This document shows positions 5,848-8,375 of a stretch of DNA of 8,375 bases, in pieces (position 1 is the first letter of the stretch; the number at the start of each line of letters is the position of its first letter). Source of the stretch: Ilumatobacteraceae bacterium (GTDB taxonomy: Bacteria > Actinomycetota > Acidimicrobiia > Acidimicrobiales > Ilumatobacteraceae). Where the stretch lies: the NCBI GenBank assembly GCA_023257035.1, contig JALRDI010000184.1, positions 1 through 8,375 of the forward strand, written 5' to 3'. A program made the position numbers and the translations under genes. The notes beneath the pieces are model-generated. The model had not been told where the DNA came from and ran no database searches. It saw only the letters and a list, made by a program, of their open reading frames with translations.

Positions 5848-7854
5848 ATGGCGCGTCGGTTTGTCTATTCCCGGTGGGATGGCTCCCAACGCGGGTTTGA
5901 CGTCGATGCAGATCTCCTGATGGAACAGATCACCGACGAGGTGATTCATCACGGTGATGTTGATGCGGCTCTTCGTCGAATCATGGAGAGAGGTCTCCGC
6001 ACTCCTGATGGGCGTCAGATGCCGGGTCTTGCCGAGTTACGCGACCGAATCCGTGATCGTCGAGAGGAGATCAGCGAATCGGGAGAACTCGACGGTTCGT
6101 TGGCAGAAGCAGCACGCGAACTCGCCGACATCATCGACGAAGAGCGGCATGCAATCGAAAATGCCCGTGACAATGCAACTCGTAGCGGTGATGAACGCCG
6201 GGCGGAGAATGCGAACGCGGCTGCTGACGAGCGCCAAATGCGGCTTGATCTTCTTCCTGATGATCTCGCTGGCCGAATGCAGAGCCTGCAGAGTTACAAC
6301 TTTGAGTCGGCCGAGGCAGCTCGTCGCTTCGACGAACTATCGGAGCGGCTGCGTTCGGAGATGATGCAGCAGATTGTTGATCGTGTTTCTGAGGGAATGG
6401 AGTCGGTTACCCCTGAAGATGTGCAGCGCACAAAGGAAATGTTGTCGGCGCTGAACGAGATGATTGCGAATCGCGATCAAGGCGAAGACCCGAAGTTCGA
6501 CGAGTTCATGGATGAGTACGGCGACATGTTCCCGGATAATCCCGAGACGCTCGATGAACTGCTTGAGTCGATTGCCCGCCGGATGGCGGCAATGCAGGCG
6601 ATGATGAATTCGATGAGTCCTGAGCAGCGCGAACAGCTGGCTCGGCTCTCTCAGCAATTCATGGATGACATGGATTTGCAATGGCAGATGGATCAGTTGT
6701 CGTCGTCGTTGCAAGCGCAATTTGGATCGTTTAACTCTGAATCGTCGTATGAGATGGCGGGTGACAGTCCGATGTCGATGTCACAGGCCCTCGACGCAAT
6801 GGCTGAAATGGGTCGGCTCGATGAACTTGAAGGGATGCTCGACGCAGCAACTTCTCCGGCAGATCTCGCAGAAATTGATCCGGACAAGATTCGTGAAACG
6901 CTTGGTGACGATGCCGCTTCAGCCCTTGAACAGTTATCAAGGCTCACCAATGAACTTATCGAGGCAGGTCTTGTCGATCGAGTTGAAGGGCGCCTCGAAC
7001 TCACGCCACGCGGACTAAAAACTCTTGGTACAAATGCCCTTCGGGATTTGTTCTCAAGTCTTCGCCAAGACCGCAGCGGTCAACATCAAATGTCAGCAAT
7101 TGGTCAAGGCCACGAGTCGGCATATGACACGAAACCGTATGAGTTTGGTGATCCGTTCAGGCTCGACCTTCACCAGACCATTCGAAACGCAATTGCTCGC
7201 CAGGGGAGTGGCACGCCTGTGCGGCTTTCACCCGACGATTTCGAAGTTGAGCGAACTGAACACCTCACGAGAGCGGCGACCGTGTTGATGGTTGACCTTT
7301 CGATGTCGATGCCGATGCGCGGCAATTTCTTGCCAGCGAAGAAGATGGCGATGGCACTACATACGCTCATCACCTCGCGGTACCCACACGATTTCATTGG
7401 GTTGGTTGGATTCTCAGAGACCGCTCGAGAGATCACAGCGGCTCAACTTCCTGAGGTCTCCTGGGACTATGTCTATGGCACGAATATGCACCATGGGTTC
7501 ACGTTGGCGCGGAAGATGCTGTCGAAAGAGCACGGCACGAAACAAATCATCATGGTGACCGACGGCGAACCAACAGCTCACATCACTTCTCGTGGTGATG
7601 TCTTTTTTGATTATCCGCCGGCTCCCGAGACCCTCGAAGTCACGTTAAAAGAGGTTCTTCGTTGTACTCGCGATGGAATTCGCATCAATACGTTTGTGTT
7701 GGATGCGACTGCTTCACTTGATCGATTTATCAGCCAATTGACCAAAATGAATGGTGGTCGGGCCTTCCACACCACGAATGATGAACTGGGTGGCTACGTC
7801 CTTGAAGATTTTATAGAGCGCCGCCAGCGCGTCACCCGCCGTCGAGCGGGCTGA
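5848..7854 (+). CDS. VWA-domain protein, partner of the MoxR-like ATPase
   Basis: This 668-residue protein has a C-terminal von Willebrand A domain (about 475-650) with a complete metal-ion-dependent adhesion site: D483-x-S485-x-S487 (DLSMS), T545 (YGTNM) and D572 (TDGEPT). Residues 60-340 are highly charged, Met-rich and helical, probably coiled coil. Residues 365-395 (AGLVDRVEGRLELTPRGLKT) look like a small winged-helix-type segment. No signal peptide or membrane helix is seen, so it is cytoplasmic. MoxR-VWA families use the VWA metal site to bind a client or the ATPase; length and architecture resemble M. tuberculosis Rv0959. The start at 5848 (MARRFVYSRWDG) is chosen over 5815 because the 11 extra residues look unlike a protein N-terminus and TACGGT sits 6 bases before 5848. 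A basic tail (RRQRVTRRRAG) ends the protein. The client is unknown. Confidence 0.88.
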   Translation: MARRFVYSRWDGSQRGFDVDADLLMEQITDEVIHHGDVDAALRRIMERGLRTPDGRQMPGLAELRDRIRDRREEISESGELDGSLAEAARELADIIDEERHAIENARDNATRSGDERRAENANAAADERQMRLDLLPDDLAGRMQSLQSYNFESAEAARRFDELSERLRSEMMQQIVDRVSEGMESVTPEDVQRTKEMLSALNEMIANRDQGEDPKFDEFMDEYGDMFPDNPETLDELLESIARRMAAMQAMMNSMSPEQREQLARLSQQFMDDMDLQWQMDQLSSSLQAQFGSFNSESSYEMAGDSPMSMSQALDAMAEMGRLDELEGMLDAATSPADLAEIDPDKIRETLGDDAASALEQLSRLTNELIEAGLVDRVEGRLELTPRGLKTLGTNALRDLFSSLRQDRSGQHQMSAIGQGHESAYDTKPYEFGDPFRLDLHQTIRNAIARQGSGTPVRLSPDDFEVERTEHLTRAATVLMVDLSMSMPMRGNFLPAKKMAMALHTLITSRYPHDFIGLVGFSETAREITAAQLPEVSWDYVYGTNMHHGFTLARKMLSKEHGTKQIIMVTDGEPTAHITSRGDVFFDYPPAPETLEVTLKEVLRCTRDGIRINTFVLDATASLDRFISQLTKMNGGRAFHTTNDELGGYVLEDFIERRQRVTRRRAG

Positions 7855-7885
7855 GCCATTGTTCTCAGCAATTTCCTACGCTGAG
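7850..7885 (+). other. Three alternating 6-base repeats that can form rival hairpins
   Basis: GCTGAG (7850-7855, spanning the VWA stop codon), CTCAGC (7864-7869) and GCTGAG (7880-7885) lie in series, so the middle copy can pair with either neighbour. The first pairing has an 8-base loop and is followed by AATTT, making a weak terminator candidate. Stems are only 6 bp, so this may be chance. Confidence 0.3.
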
Positions 7886-7903
7886 GATTACTCCCTTGCA
7901 CTC

Positions 7904-7912
7904 CGATAGGGT
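7904..7912 (+). promoter_or_regulatory. Candidate whiB promoter -10 region
   Basis: CGATAGGGT contains TAGGGT (7907-7912), a typical actinobacterial housekeeping -10. The same 9 bases recur immediately before the tatA-like gene at 8298-8306. Initiation near 7919 would give a 5' leader of about 90 bases. I see no clear -35 element at the right distance. Confidence 0.4.
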
Positions 7913-7956
7913 GCTGTGAGAGAATAACATCAACGTAATTTCAAGCGTGTCGTGAT

Positions 7957-7991
7957 TTGGGTGGTTGCGGCGCGCGGGGGATTTCACCCAA
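7957..7991 (+). other. Hairpin in the whiB leader
   Basis: TTGGGTG (7957-7963) pairs with CACCCAA (7985-7991), 7 bp around a G-rich 21-base loop that includes GCGCGC. A second GCGCGC block directly precedes the whiB ATG and could pair with the loop copy. This could influence access to the ribosome binding site; it is an inference from complementarity only. Confidence 0.3.
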
Positions 7992-8001
7992 GCAATAGGA
8001 C

Positions 8002-8005
8002 GGAG
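8002..8005 (+). promoter_or_regulatory. Ribosome binding site of the whiB-family gene
   Basis: GGAG (within AGGACGGAG) lies 5 bases before ATG 8011 and fixes that start. It contrasts with the Shine-Dalgarno-free starts of the ATPase, VWA and tatA-like genes. Confidence 0.7.
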
Positions 8006-8010
8006 CGCGC

Positions 8011-8277
8011 ATGTACGATCAGATCGGACCTACCGAGGACTGGCAGGATGATGCCAACTGTCTCGGTGTCGACCCTGATCTCTTTTTCCCTGAGCGAGGC
8101 GCATCGACTCGCGAAGCGAAAGAGGTTTGTCGGGGATGCGTAGTACGCGAAGATTGTCTTGAATTTGCCCTAAGGAATGGCGAGAAATTCGGTATTTGGG
8201 GCGGACTTTCCGAACGTGAACGGCGTCGTATACGCCGTCAGCGGGCTCAAGCTGCTCGCGGCATTGTTGGCGCCTGA
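8011..8277 (+). CDS. WhiB-family iron-sulfur transcriptional regulator
   Basis: This 88-residue protein has the WhiB-like signature of four cysteines binding a [4Fe-4S] cluster, C17-X22-C40-X2-C43-X5-C49, then the GIWGG turn (61-65) that contacts the primary sigma factor and a basic C-terminal stretch (RERRRIRRQR) for DNA contact. Wbl proteins bind sigma A region 4 and act as redox- or NO-sensitive regulators of development, division or stress genes. The motifs DLFFPERGASTREAK and GIWGGLSERERRRIRR are closest, from memory, to the WhiB/WhiB2 (WhmD) subgroup linked to septation, but I cannot separate subgroups without alignment. It has its own ribosome binding site and a leader of about 90 bases, so it is probably transcribed separately from the VWA gene. 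Confidence 0.95.
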   Translation: MYDQIGPTEDWQDDANCLGVDPDLFFPERGASTREAKEVCRGCVVREDCLEFALRNGEKFGIWGGLSERERRRIRRQRAQAARGIVGA

Positions 8278-8300
8278 TTTCTCGGGCAGATCAAGGGCGA

Positions 8301-8306
8301 TAGGGT
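8301..8306 (+). promoter_or_regulatory. -10 element of a probable leaderless promoter for the tatA-like gene
   Basis: TAGGGT is followed by 6 bases (AGTTCT) and ATG 8313. No Shine-Dalgarno sequence is present between the whiB stop and this ATG. Confidence 0.55.
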
Positions 8307-8312
8307 AGTTCT

Positions 8313-8375
8313 ATGCCTAGTGGTGCTGAATGGTTCATCGTCCTTCTTGTCGTGCTTCTTGTCTTCGGCGGCTCT
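8313..8375 (+). CDS. tatA: Sec-independent translocase subunit TatA-like, N-terminal part
   Basis: Only 21 codons are visible before the window edge. They read as a short N-terminus (MPSGAEW), a single hydrophobic helix (FIVLLVVLLVF) and then GGS. This matches the start of TatA/TatE proteins, where an N-out transmembrane helix is followed by an FG hinge and an amphipathic helix; TatA multimers form the pore that exports folded twin-arginine proteins. The FGG here fits the FG hinge. The downstream KLPEL-type amphipathic helix, which would prove the call, is outside the window. It could also be TatB or an unrelated small membrane protein. Confidence 0.72.
   Translation, partial: MPSGAEWFIVLLVVLLVFGGS

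Noticed and set aside
3733..7854. A magnesium chelatase (chlorophyll synthesis) I/D subunit pair
   Set aside because: The AAA+ plus VWA combination resembles ChlI/ChlD in layout, but no H subunit or pigment gene is present, and actinobacterial pairs of this size are non-photosynthetic MoxR-VWA systems.
7896..7930. A whiB promoter formed by TTGCAC (7896) and TAACAT (7925)
   Set aside because: The spacer would be 23 bases, too long for a sigma-70-type promoter; TAGGGT at 7907 is a better -10.
1..8375. tRNA or rRNA genes, CRISPR arrays, insertion sequences, integrases or attachment sites
   Set aside because: No cloverleaf, repeat-spacer pattern, transposase-like protein or terminal inverted repeats was seen; gaps between genes are at most 156 bases.

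Overview
The window looks like a chromosomal segment of an actinobacterium (Actinomycetota). The best evidence is a complete WhiB-type iron-sulfur regulator at 8011-8277, a family confined to Actinobacteria and their phages. Other support comes from a succinate dehydrogenase of the kind found as mycobacterial Sdh1, a stand-alone class III nucleotide cyclase, and a MoxR-like ATPase/VWA pair whose sizes resemble (from memory) Rv0958/Rv0959 of Mycobacterium tuberculosis. By eye the G+C content is moderate, well below Streptomyces or Mycobacterium. This would fit an Acidimicrobiia-like or other environmental lineage, but that placement is inference.

Layout. Positions 2-1458 hold the end of sdhA and all of sdhB, joined by a 4-base overlap and closed by a perfect 12-bp hairpin. 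Positions 1494-3647 (minus strand) encode a cytoplasmic family 2 glycoside hydrolase that converges on sdhB. A short divergent spacer (3648-3732) separates it from a MoxR/magnesium-chelatase-like AAA+ ATPase (3733-5166, plus). A hairpin at 5188-5217 separates the ATPase from a convergent small class III adenylate/guanylate cyclase (5223-5777, minus). The cyclase is divergent from a large VWA-domain protein (start corrected to 5848, ending at 7854, plus). After a 156-base spacer come a WhiB-family regulator (8011-8277) and the first 21 codons of a TatA-like translocase subunit (8313 to the edge). There are no RNA genes, mobile elements or CRISPR arrays, and no stretch over 300 bases lacks a gene.

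How the genes relate. SdhA and SdhB form the catalytic arm of respiratory complex II. The AAA+ ATPase and VWA protein are a typical MoxR-VWA partnership, in which ATP hydrolysis is thought to drive remodelling of a client recognised through the metal-binding VWA domain; the client is unknown. Here the two partners are split by an antisense cyclase with all its catalytic residues, so cyclic-nucleotide signalling may be linked to this chaperone-like system. That is the most interesting possibility in the window.

Regulation. Several starts lack a Shine-Dalgarno sequence but have a TANNNT hexamer exactly 6 bases upstream: the ATPase, the VWA protein, TatA, and the glycoside hydrolase on the opposite strand. 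This is the geometry expected of leaderless transcripts. By contrast sdhB and whiB have ordinary ribosome binding sites.
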